Positions 10,604 to 21,566 of a DNA stretch of 64,000 nucleotides are shown here, piece by piece. The stretch is taken from NCBI GenBank assembly GCA_023897205.1, contig JAHWDD010000004.1:4154001-4218000 (forward strand). Reading direction: 5' to 3'. Each line of letters begins with the position of its first letter. Position 1 is the stretch's first letter. The notes under the pieces are model-generated. The model made no database searches and was not told the origin of the DNA. It worked only from the letters and a program-made list of their open reading frames with translations. This DNA comes from Exophiala sp. HKRS030 (taxonomy: Eukaryota; Ascomycota; Eurotiomycetes; Chaetothyriales; Herpotrichiellaceae). Made by a program: the position numbers and the translations under genes.

Positions 10604-12005
10604 CTAAGCATGGAATATTTCTTTATCCGTTCGACCTTCACCATCCCACGCTGTCGCTTCGGTATGCCGGAATGTCATAACTCGCCAGTTGAGTTCACGA
10701 CGCCAGAACAGACCATAGCTCAAATGAACGCCACCTCTTTCCGCGGACAGTCCACCACTGCCAGGCATTTGTCGACCTAAAACGCATGCCCGGAATCGTG
10801 AGTGAATCATGCCCATCCCACAGCAGACGCATGGTTCATGGGTCAAATAGATGTCCAGTCCGCTACAAAGATAGCCCTCCTTTTGAGGTCCCGATTGCTT
10901 TTCTGGCAGCACAGTGTCGTGGCTCTCTCCAATGTTGACGTTGCCGACTTTGCTGGTAAGATCTTCGAGAATTTTTTCATCATCTTCATAGCGAGCCTCA
11001 ATGGCGGTGAGAGCCTGGCCAGACGGTGTTTCGCGGTAGGTGGTGAGGAATTTCTTGTGACCACCGGCTGCAATGCGTCTGCGTAATTCTTTATTGGCCA
11101 CCATCGCAATGGCACGCATGACAGCATGGTATTCCGGGCGCCCTTCACCACGTGTGCCTCGACGACCTTTTTTGGGTTTGGGAACAGGGTTAGGAGAGTA
11201 CCAACGAGCATCGCCAGCGACTGCAATGACAGCACCAGTTTCTGGATCCACAACCACAGCACCCACCGCGCGTCCGTGGCCCATCTCGCGGGCTTCAATC
11301 GCTGCCATCATGGCTAGTTGCAAGTATTTGTCAGCAGCTGGAACTTCCAGCTGGGTTCTGATCCGCTTGAGGTGCTGCAGCGGGGGGGCATCCTGAAGAA
11401 CCTGCGCTGCAGGATTATAGATCGTCGGCCAGTATCGTTCAGACCACAAGGAGGCTTGCTCGACGTTGAGCGGACCGTAGCGTGGCACCACTGCATCGAA
11501 GCAACGTGGGAGGCCTTCTTCTTCGATATGTGGCAAGAAGTGGTCACGAATCTTCTCCCACGGCACTACCGTGTTTGGAACAAGGAGGAAACAGGTTTGC
11601 AAGCCTCTTGAGTCGTAGTCACGACGCCATGTCAGATCTTCTGGGAGGTGAGAAAGCGTGCACACTCGTCGGAAGTGACTGAAGGAGGGATGCTTGCCAC
11701 CGCTCGGAATGATGGGCTTGACAAGGCTGCAGTTGTCATTAGTGGTATCCTGACTGCGGTTGATAGGAGACTTGCCTCAGTGCTTTGCTAGTCAATTTGG
11801 CTGGAATCTCCACCACGAATGCTTGTACTGGGCCAACGGTCAGTTTGCTTGTGTTTTGCTTGATGACCTGGACAGCAAACATACCGAACTCAACCTCGGA
11901 CCGCGTCTCGTGGAGAGTCTTGAGGGGCTCAAGAAAGGCCACTGGTTCCTCCATGATTGGCAGGCTTGACAGACCCTGGCTGCATGATCCTGAAGGAAGC
12001 CCCAA
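10604..12005 (-). CDS. TAD3: tRNA-specific adenosine deaminase subunit Tad3 (non-catalytic)
   Basis: Exons 12005-11776 and 11726-10604 give 450 residues; an inner ATG at 11954 would give 433. The intron starts with GC (AG|GCAAGT..CAG, 49 bp), a rare but accepted donor type, and the frame joins correctly across it. The C-terminal half is a cytidine-deaminase fold. The zinc motif reads HAV (in YHAVMRAIA) where catalytic deaminases have HAE, and the second zinc motif is EPCVCCGMGMIHSR. Loss of the Glu is the hallmark of Tad3, which pairs with catalytic Tad2 to convert A34 to inosine in tRNAs. One such substrate type, tRNA-Ile(AAU), is encoded at 34156-34253. Confidence 0.92.
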
Positions 12006-13058
12006 TGATGGAGGAAAAGAATCAAGTCAAGTTCTGCAGAAAAGAAGAGTAGGTTGCAGTTTTGTTTGGGGTTGTCGTAAATGACTTCACAGTCGTTCCT
12101 GCAGTCTAGGGTCTTTGTGTGTGGCAGAGACAGGCGGTAAGTGGTCTGGGTAGTTTAACTGAAAGAAAGAGCATAGGCAGAAATTTTACAGGTGAAGCAG
12201 GACAAGTCGTACAGTGAAATATTAACCTGCTAATGGACAGTCGAATAGAAGGTTGGGGAATGTATGTACAAGAAAAGAAGAATCGTCGACTGTGAAAGGT
12301 GGAATCTATGTCCCCGTCTTCGTTGTGCCTTTTTGTTTGAATTGAGATCGTTATGAGTGGAAGACCGAGTCACTCACTCATTTATCAATATTGTTGGCCG
12401 GAGGAAGAACGATGTTCCTTTCTCCGCAAAATAATTTCTCCGATCCGGTCGGATATATTCTGAGTCTGTCTGATTCACAGTCTCATGGACCGTACATGGC
12501 TACACTGATGACTTGTGACGGCCATCATGGCGTAGCTGCCTGCAGTTGAGGTCCCTGCCACTACTCACTCAGAAGGCGATTAAAGTTGTCAAATGTGAAG
12601 TCATTCTAGACTCAGGTGAATGACACTTACAATGCCATTGGTCATGACAGGTGATGGGGACGGGGTGGCATTTCCGTACTTATTACTTGAACCCTCTGAT
12701 GAAAGCTCGCTCTCTCAGGGCTTGAACACTTGAAGGTGAAAGTGAATTATACATCATTAGAGAGACCGTGGATGAAAAGACAGGTCATAACAGGAAATTG
12801 TGCTATTCAGCACATTACACAATTTAATTCACGGCAGCTATCATCTATTACAACTCTTTGTAAAGTCATCCTAACCTTGCTTCCAAGATCATCTCATGAT
12901 ATTGGTGCAGATGGAGAAATTCCTGATTCAACACCTTCAAACTCCCTCGCTATGCTGTGCCACGCCATATCGCGTTAGAAGACGCAGTACATTTAAAAAC
13001 AAGCACCTTCTGGCTATTCTCACCGTATTAGCATCTCATCATCGTCATGACCGGCGCA
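12006..13058. other. Intergenic region between TAD3 promoter and ULP2 3' end
   Basis: About 1 kb without convincing coding or RNA signal. The only open frames are short and lack recognisable features. Confidence 0.5.
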
Positions 13059-16000
13059 CTATGCCTTGCCACATCCTTCAGTTTGTTCGTCTTCCGTATC
13101 CTCATATATCTCAACCTCATCCATATCGTATTGACGTTTCTTCCTCGGAACAAGCACCCTATGCTTGTTGCTTTCGGTAGCCTCAGTGATTGGATGGGGT
13201 CCGATGACAAGTTCTTGGGAATTGATCGCCGATTGCTCAGAATGCCGCGTTCTTTTGCGTTGCAAGCTTGAAACTTCATCATCGGGTATTCTTCTCGCTG
13301 AGACACTCCTGAGCCTAGAATTCTCTCCCGTAAAAGGAAAGTCTTGCAATGGAGGATAACTTTGCATGCCTGATAGGAAGTCGGTCGATGCGCTTTTCGG
13401 TCTGATCTGCTGCTGCGCCTCGTCGTCATCACGATATGAGAACTGTCTTTTCCTCGAAGTCCGAAGATGGGAGGCTAATTCGGCCGGATCTCCATACGAC
13501 AAGATCTGATCCGAAAATCGGTGACCGTTAGGCGAGATTGGGGATGATGCTGTGACTTGGACTATTTCTCCAGGACTTGGCCCCAAATTTGAACCAGCAT
13601 GTGGTCTACGCCGATCAGATGGGGAGTTAGCCCCATCGAGAATACCAGGGTCGTCGACCATTATTCCAGATTGAACATCTTCACTCAAGTCTGTGTCCAG
13701 TGGCGCAGGTGTGCTGTCTGCATGCGACGCTAGCCCTTCGTCCTCATCATGCATACGCCGCAAGCCTGATCTCTGATAATCAATCCCTTTATCAACTAGA
13801 GACAGTGGGTGCTGAGTTGTTGGGGGCGGACGTTTAGGTTTGTCAATCATGATGCTTCCAACCTCAGGAATTTCCTTTTCCGGTTCTTCGTGTTCTTGAC
13901 GCCTGTGTAATTCGAGGAGTAGATCTCGTAGTCTTTCCCTTAGATCGTGGCCTCGAATCGTCTCAGGCCATTGATGAGCGTTCCCTTCTCGCTGTAAAAT
14001 GTTGTACACAAACGTATCTGGATTCGCAACAAACTGCTCCAGGTACATGCACAGATACAACCCGCAGTCACTGAAATTGCGTTGTGTGGGAATCTCTTTA
14101 GCCGTCATTCCCCGAAGTTCGCTAGGCTCGAGGTCAAGGCCCTTTTTATTCTTCGCCTCCGCTACCACGTATTGTTTGAGAATGGAAGTTGTAGCAGGGC
14201 GTGCAGTTCCAAGGGAATCTAGGGTGATAATAACAGGTTTATCAGTATCATACTTTGGTAATCGGCTGACCCTTCTCCTTGCAGGCCTCTTTTTGCCCTT
14301 GGCATTGGAAGGAATCTGGTGGGAAATATCGTTATCACTAATAGAAAGCTCTGCCAATGATCTCTGCGTCTGCTCCTCGGAAGCAGTGGTTGGTCCATCA
14401 ACATTTCCATCGGCTAGCGTGGAAGGATCTTCAAGAAGCAACGGCTGTAGTCCCTGCCTGGCTGGCTGTTCCGACTCGGGCAGAAAGTAAGGGAGGTTGC
14501 AAATGATGGCGAGGTACCAATGAAAATTTTCATTCACAGGAACCACCACAAAATCGCGCTTGAACAAATCCATGGCTTTCGTCCACTTGCTGACGCCTTC
14601 ATAATTGATGCCTCGCCCTTTCTGGCCTTTAGACGTCTTCGTTAGAGTTTCGAAAAAGTATGTGTTAAAGATGTGAATTCTCGAGGACAATTCAGGCTTC
14701 GTAGAGTTGATCTTACTTTCCAGGTAATGAACAAAGAAGGAGATCAAGTTGTCGTTGAGGAACTCCTCGTGGCCCAAGTGGCCTAAATCCTCGTAAGGCA
14801 CGCTCCCGGTTCTTTTCTCGCTGATCGCATATCTCAGATCGTTTCGCCATGGACCTCCTGGAATCTCAAGGTTTGAGGTCTTTGTTGATTGAGAGCCGTC
14901 TGCGATTCGATCGCACTGTTCTTTCTTACCAGACTCCTGTGATCTCGTTACTCTTCGCAATGAACTTGGCTCTGTCTGTGATATCTCTCGTCTGTCAGAT
15001 TCCACCGACTTTGGCTGAGCGTTGTGAGCATGTTGGGTGGCCCTCGCATTGTCAGTGCCTCGTCTTTGGGCGCCAGTAATGACTGTAGGATGGCCGGAGA
15101 TAACAGCAGGCAGATCCAATCGATCAACGTGACGGGTTCGTTTCTCTACTGTATCTTCATTCGCAATTTGCGTGTGCTTTTTGCTGACCTTTGTCTGCGT
15201 AACGGTAACTGTAGTCCCTTCCTTTTGATGCTTATCAATGTCGGCCTTTGTTTTGGATAACGCGGTCTCCATCCAATCACTGTTCTGGTCAGTAATATTA
15301 TTATAATGTCAAGCATAAAAACGTACGAATCCTTCCGTTTGACACGATAAGACCTGTCTACCTCCTGCAGCAACTTCACGAATTCATCTGCTGCCCCCTC
15401 GGACTCAAAGCGAAGATATGTTGTCGGAGGACCGTTGCCACTACGCGAAAAATCGAGGGATACCAGGTTAGATTCGCTTCCATACTTGATATCAATAATC
15501 TTTTCCATTGGGCAAGCCTGTGTGGCATCAGTGCCGAGCTCGTCGATATCCGTATTTATCCGGAGTTGCTTTCTCCGTTCGTCCACTTCCAAGGTGACGA
15601 CAGAGTCTGTCCAAAGATCTGACACAAATTCCAGGAGTTTAAAAGTTCTCAACGACGAATTTTGTATGTTTGTAAGCTTCTTCGTCGGATTTCTGATAGC
15701 CATACTCTTATCAGACCCCACAAGCATCTGAGTGAACGCCGTGGCCGGTACATTGTCGAGAGAGGTCGGATGTTGCTTGGTCGATCGAGAAGGCGGCTGC
15801 CGATAATCATCCTGTAATGCATCTGGACTTTCTGACCCTAAGGACTTCAGTTGACGGGTCCTCGGTACACCCGCACCAGGTATCATTGAGGTTTCAGTTT
15901 TGCCAAAGTACGCAGAAGTGGTTTTGCCTTGTGCAGCTCGGATAGACTGTCTTGATGGAGAAGTCTTCCGCGTGCTACCCTTTTCAGGAGGGCTGAGAGT

Positions 16001-17018
16001 GGGTTGCTCTGTCTTTCCATTTTGAAAGGCTGGACTCATTCCTAGCTCATCGACTGAGTCTTCCGCTTTCTGACTGTTCCCAAGGTCAATGGCATCTTGA
16101 ATGTTCTGTCCTGCTTTTTGGGGTTGCTCCAACTTTCGTCTCTTGTGTCGATGATTGTGAGTGTCTTCATTTATCTGTCCACTGCTTTTGAAACCATGCA
16201 ACTGAGGTAATCGGCCTGAAATCGGAGTTGAACCAACGAACCCGGATCGTGCGGAGGCGCGAGAACGATTCAAAGTGTCCACAGGTCTGTAGGGGGACTT
16301 GAACTGTAAGGGGGTCAAACATTGTATAGACAAGCAGTGCAGGAGACATACATTTGATGACTGCTTCATGGGATCTTGTATGGTCACAGACCCAGGTTCA
16401 GACTTACTAGAGCAACGCTCAGTTCTCCTGTCACAGATTATAGGACGAGCCTGATACCTCACACCACCAAGGAGCCGAATTTCGTCTGCTGACTGTGAAT
16501 TATCTATGCTCTTTCCCGCAGTCATATCACGCTCCCTCTGGGTTGAACGTGTAGGCATTTGTCTTGTAGAGGCTTGCGTGGCAGACGAAACTTCATGATT
16601 GGATGCAGGTCGTGTTCGCAAGAGAGGCTTTGAGGTTTCCGGTCGAACAACAGGACGGATTTCTAATACCTCTTCTGCGTCGTCATCGTCTTCAATCTGC
16701 ATACCAATTATCAGGTTAGTAAACTCAGAATGAATACTCAGTGAATGAGGGCGGTTTCACGTGAACGCGACCTACAGTTATCGGATCATTCTGTGCCGGA
16801 TCATTATCTCTGATGTAAAGGTTCATGCGCTTGGTGAGATACTGTCTAGGAGCTTGCTGGGGCATTGATCCCCCCTTGCGAGGTGTGACATAGGAAGGAT
16901 GCGAATGGTCGTTTGTCAGGTTATTGTCTTCACCAGAAGCCGGGACATGGGGGCTGAGAAGAGTGTCCAAACCGTGCCGTACCACATTGCGGAGATCCTC
17001 AGTCCAAGTTGAGCGCAT
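13059..17018 (-). CDS. ULP2: Ulp2/SENP6-type SUMO protease (peptidase C48)
   Basis: Four exons are proposed: 17018-16776, 16696-16352, 16303-15327 and 15279-13059, for about 1261 residues. One intron (16351-16304, GTATGT..ACAG, 48 bp) is a multiple of three and free of stops, so it could be mistaken for coding. The middle of the protein has a PH-like region typical of long fungal Ulp2 proteins. The catalytic domain lies in the last exon: GHEEFLNDNLISFFVHYL, then His in FHWYLAIICN, Asp in ITLDSLG, Gln in TQRNFSDCG and the catalytic Cys in that same motif. Long disordered, charged regions flank it. Ulp2 removes poly-SUMO chains in the nucleus. The first exon and its donor (GTAGGT) are the least certain part. 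Confidence 0.88.
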
Positions 17019-17392
17019 CTGGCTCAGTCTCAAGCATTGTAAAAAGAAGTCTTCAAGTCTACAAACCGTCTCGGTGTCCTTCAGGTGTACATTTTTTTGA
17101 GAGGGTGCGATTATTCAACAATGATCATAGACGTAGAGAGAGTCCCCGCACACACAGATGCCGCATGATGGATCTCGAAATAAGGTTGATAGAGTATATA
17201 TGCACACTACCATGAAACACAGACTCAGATGCATCTTTGTTAATCTTTACTTGGACCAAGCAGAAGAACAAATTCATTGTTGCACGGTCATAGAACATGG
17301 TTCATTGGACCTGGCAAGTCCCCTTGTTGGAGCTATATCCAGGAATTACTTGCAGTATTCTACACACGGGACCTTGTCCCGTCCCTCTCTTG
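17019..17392. other. Intergenic region between ULP2 start and 4EHP-like stop
   Basis: Contains the ULP2 promoter and the 3' flank of the next gene. Nothing else was recognised. Confidence 0.45.
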
Positions 17393-18522
17393 CTAAGATG
17401 CCACCGCTTTACCTCTACTCTTGTCCGAATCATCATGTAACGTGGGCCGTCGTCTCTCCACTCCCGAATGGCCTTGTGGAGCACTTGATTTCTGCTGTCG
17501 AGCCTCATCGAGTGCAGAGCGCTGGGCGATGCTGTCATCGTGGCTCTTCCATACTATATTGGTGTCGGCGGGAAAAGCGAGTATTCGCTTGATGGTTTCG
17601 CTGTGTAACATTAGAATAAGCAATTTCAAGAGCATTGATACCAAGAACGTACCGAATCTTGATATTCCTCCCGCCATCGTTCTTGGTCCAAACACTGAGG
17701 ACATCCTCACCACTTCGTACACTAAGTACAGCGCCACATACTTCCTCACCAGCCTCCATGAATTGATCTCCAATGATTGCAAGGAGCAATTCCTCCCAAT
17801 ACCTATCAGCGACGCCTTTCTTGAGCCTGACAATCCACTTTCCGCCTCTCTTGTTGGCCTCGTCTTCCCAAACGGGACGAATGCCATCCTTGAAAATATG
17901 ATAATCAGACACGGTCGGTAGTAGGGAAGGCCGCTTAAGGTGGGAATATATCGTCCAGAAGCTTTCTACCGAGCTAATAGTGGCCAGCTTCTGAGTAGAC
18001 TTTTCATAGTCGGAAAATTTGTTCGCCGGAGGTCTATAGAACAAATTCCAGGCGTTTCTTAATTGATGCCCAGGCTGGGCGCTGGATGCCGCCGAAGCCT
18101 CCGTGAATTTCTCAGTCAGGGAAGCTTCGGCATGTGTGTCTGTCTCCTTCTCTTTCTTGTCCCGTGATGTGAAGTCAAATCCGGTCCCGGATCCTGTCCC
18201 CGGGGTTTTGGGGGTTTTCGCGGAGCCGAACGAGGCGAACGCACCGCTTCCCAAGCCAAAAGCAGATGATGCGCTCGCTGAAGGAGACTTTGTGGCAGAG
18301 GGGGACAGAGCGTTGAACGGGTTCGATTTGCCGTGTGAAGAGGTGTCGCCAAAACGCTTGCTTGTGTAGTTTCGTGGCGATTCTACCTTGCTACCATCCT
18401 TACCATCAGAATCTCTCATAGACAGCGAAAGCTTTCCGGAACTGAAACATGGTCAGCGTACAAAGCAGAAAAGAGGATGCAACAGACTTTGAGCGCCGAG
18501 TCCACAAATTTGCGTTTTCCAT
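17393..18522 (-). CDS. eIF4E family protein, class II (4EHP/eIF4E2-like)
   Basis: Three exons, 18522-18488, 18441-17653 and 17600-17393, give about 343 residues. The tiny first exon encodes a start ending LWTRRS and joins to NSGKLSLSMRD. A Ser/Ala/Gly-rich linker precedes the cap-binding fold, which runs from LRNAWNLFY to the end of exon 2. It matches 4EHP rather than canonical eIF4E: SDYEKSTQKL has Tyr where eIF4E has the first cap-stacking Trp, while the second Trp is kept in IRPVWEDE, followed by KRGGKWIVRLKKG. Class II proteins bind the m7G cap but not eIF4G well and tend to repress translation. The donor of intron 1 (GTCTGT) is weak. The biological role in fungi is inference. Confidence 0.88.
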
Positions 18523-19585
18523 GGGCAAGACAAGAAAAGAGTGACGGAAGGTCTTGGAATGCGACCAACAACGGTCAACAGCGACGTCGAGTATCTCAAC
18601 GCTGCGGTAGTGAGAGCGTTCGTGGGTGGTTGATGCGATGGAAGGGTTCGATGGGAAGGATTCAAACGGCGGATGCGGAAGTTGAGCGGTGCGTCAGAGA
18701 ACGATATCCAGAGTCAACTGAAGTGTTACAAGAAGGAAATGTGTTGATACAAAATGCGAGGCCGTACTGGGTGGGCTTTGAGTCTTAAAATCGGAACAGG
18801 GTAGAGTGTAGAGAGTACAAATGAAACAGTAAAGCAGAAGCGCAGTGGTGTCAAGCCGCAGTGTTTGTTGGAGGTGAAAGGCGAGGAGCCCTTGCAGCGG
18901 GAGAATGCCCAAGGGCCAATTAGGGGTCTCACAGCAGTCCCCAGCTTGCTGCTTTTAATCACCAACTAGACCGCATTGACACTAGGCCCACGATCCAGGA
19001 ACAATGAAAACTTCGGCTTTTCAACCTCTCCATTCTCCTTCTTTTTCCTATTATCAAGACACCCAACTCAAATCATCGTCAGCTGAAGACACCAGTCACC
19101 GTGGAGCTGGTGATTCCGATGAGAGTGTCGAGATTGAACCTCATCAAGTCCGCATCTAAAACCATCATCACGAGGGCCAACCCGGCTTCCCATGATGCGG
19201 TGATGACCTGAATGTCGGAACATGCAATCATGAACGTATTATGAACGTACTGGGGCGTTGCAATGTAGGTAGCATATTCTCCTTTCCTTGTTCGAAAGTC
19301 AAAATGAAGAAATAGATCAAACAACTCTGGTAAGCCGATAGGCTCAACCGCTAGAATAGAACCTCGTATACTCTATGCTGGTCGAGCATGACGTTCAAGG
19401 CATTTACTGAACTAGTTTTGATGCATCAGACCTCTGGGACAATGCTAGGAACACATTGCTGACACTACGCTAGGGTTATTCCACAAGCAGAGAAGTATGT
19501 AAGCCTTATCGGCAGGGTCATATGGCCTGAACTCGATTGTCATTTGCATACCTAAGCATGATGCCAAAGATGGCAGCAAGTGTTT
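18523..19585. other. Intergenic region upstream of the 4EHP-like gene
   Basis: About 1.06 kb lying between a start and a stop on the minus strand. No supported gene was found. A short plus-strand frame near 19000-19165 was examined and rejected. Confidence 0.45.
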
Positions 19586-20969
19586 TCAGACGGCGTCTAA
19601 ACTCGCTCGTGATGTGAGCTGCTCGTTCTGGTTTCCCAACTTGGATATCTGGAGGAATGCGTCTACGCCGTAGCCCTCCAAACTATGCAATTCTAGGCCT
19701 CCAGCCCAGTATTCGGCGTATACTCGGCTCATGGGCAATCCCATTCCGAGTCTCAGATCTGGTGCTCTTGACGCGAGCGTGCTCAGGGATGAATCTCTGA
19801 TCTTTCCACTTGGCTTTTCTTCGGCCACCTCAAACTGTCGGACTTCTTGCATAGTGGCAGCCAAGGTTGGAACGTCCCGGAAGTTCTCGAGGCGGGCAGC
19901 ACTTCTTGGTCCTTTATTAAAAGACCAAAGAAAAGGTGTGATCTCCCTAGAAATGCCTCCACCCTGGTCGGAAATGCGGATCACCACCTGCTGAGGAGCC
20001 TCGCAGACCAGCACTTCGATCGGTGGTGGAGGTTTGCTCGGAGTTTGGTATCGTGCCATAACTGCCTGGACTGAATTCCGTAGCAATTCCCCAATGATAT
20101 ATTCCAGGTGGCTCAAAACGTATGGAAACGTCGCATTGACATGCCCTTGAATTTTGATCTCTGGGACTAACGGGTCAGCGCCTGCTGATGACTTGCAAAT
20201 TTCCTGTGTGAATTTTCCAACCCGTTCAATGATGTCCTTCGCATTACATTTGAGAAGAACTTCACCCACGAACTCGTTTTCCGAGCTCGGCTGAGCCACG
20301 TGCCATGGAGAATTGAAGGTCTCGGTCAATGCGAGATGTTGTTCGGCAATGACACGTCTGGAGATGCGAGCCCGCAGCATGGCCTGCACGAATTTGTCCA
20401 TCGTATCCGCCGGCACAAGTTCCTGACACTCGAGAACTCCCATAACCAGATTGGGGATCACAGCCAGATGTTCCTTCAAGCTCTCGCCGATGACCTTGCA
20501 GAAGTGTTCGTTCTCTTCCACATTTCTGATGACGGGAATTCTACGAAAGCTCTCAAACGACTTGTAGTATAACTCATACACCAAAGAGAGATGTGGGTTG
20601 GTGACCACAACGTATGGCAACCTTTGCATTTCCCGTAGCCGGTGCGCAATTCTAGTGGGCAGCTCCATGCGGACATAGTTAGCTGAGCTGAGCAGGCGAC
20701 TCTCGGTCAGGGTACGGCCGAAGAAGAAAAGCTGGCGCAAACTAATAGGACGAGTTGGGCGATCAACCCAGCTGCGTAGGTAGTTAGCAACGTGAATTTC
20801 TCCGCCTAGCACAGACTCACTCATCCAACGCCGAAGCCGGTCGCCATGGCGGCGGCGTGCTCTTTGGTCGTGTAGAAGAAGACCATCTACACAACGCTGT
20901 TGTCGTAGTTGTTGTGTGGCCCTTTACTGGCGAGGCTCGTGGCCTCAAGAAGCGGGGGACCTGCAGCAT
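19586..20969 (-). CDS. Mitochondrial PDK/BCKDK-family protein kinase
   Basis: Exons 20969-20821 and 20771-19586 give 444 residues. The 49-bp intron (GTGAGT..TGCTAAC..GCAG) was found because the reading frame through it gives a non-homologous N-terminus. Splicing yields a basic Ser/Thr/Arg-rich mitochondrial presequence starting MLQVPRFLRPRA, followed by RPISLRQLFFFGRTL. The four-helix regulatory domain is followed by a GHKL ATPase domain: N-box ELLRNSVQAVM, G1 box DQGGG, and GMGLPMSRVYAEYWAGG. These kinases phosphorylate and switch off the E1 of pyruvate or branched-chain ketoacid dehydrogenase in the matrix. Which of the two is the target cannot be decided from sequence alone. Confidence 0.92.
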
Positions 20970-21566
20970 CTCATATCAATTGAGGGCGTGCGATATGTCA
21001 TGGTCAAAGTCGTCTGAGTGAATCGTATACGGATACCGTCCTACGTTCAGTCGAGTGACGGCGTAGTCATACTTGACGAGTGCGGTAATGGTGTGTGTCC
21101 AGCAGCAGACGGAGACGGTGATATCAGTGATTTGGATGGGTTTATTGAAGTTGGAGAGGCACCAACAGTCACCACTCGTTATAATAATAGTCTGTGCGGG
21201 TTTCTCGGCCAGTCGTCATTTGATCACTGCTCAGCGTGACGAGGTTCATATTCAATTCGTCCTCACCTGCGCTCGCCCTAAATCCTGGATTTCCTGTTAT
21301 AAATCCCGAGTATACTTGTCCCATACCTTATTTTCGAGGCTTCATTGAGATAAGTACTCTGAAATCTGCTTCCCGGACAGTTTCCTCGAGTGCAAGGTAC
21401 TGCGAGCCGTGCCTCAGGTTGAGGATCTGCCTGCGCTCTCGCTGACTACAATGCTAGGTGCCCTCACTCCACGGTGAACTTTGCGTAGGGCGAATCCTTG
21501 CGGCAAACCGAGGAAGGAGCTGTTCAGTTCCTTCCCCGTTAAAGACACACACACACAATTACGAAC
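20970..21566. promoter_or_regulatory. Divergent promoter region, PDK-like kinase / UBP15
   Basis: Shared upstream region with a short CA run near 21546. No independent gene was seen. Confidence 0.45.

Noticed and set aside
19000..19165. Short plus-strand stretch reading LKTPVTVEL after a CAG acceptor, resembling an Sm/LSm start
   Set aside because: The similarity ends after nine residues and no continuing exon with the Sm2 motif could be found on either strand.
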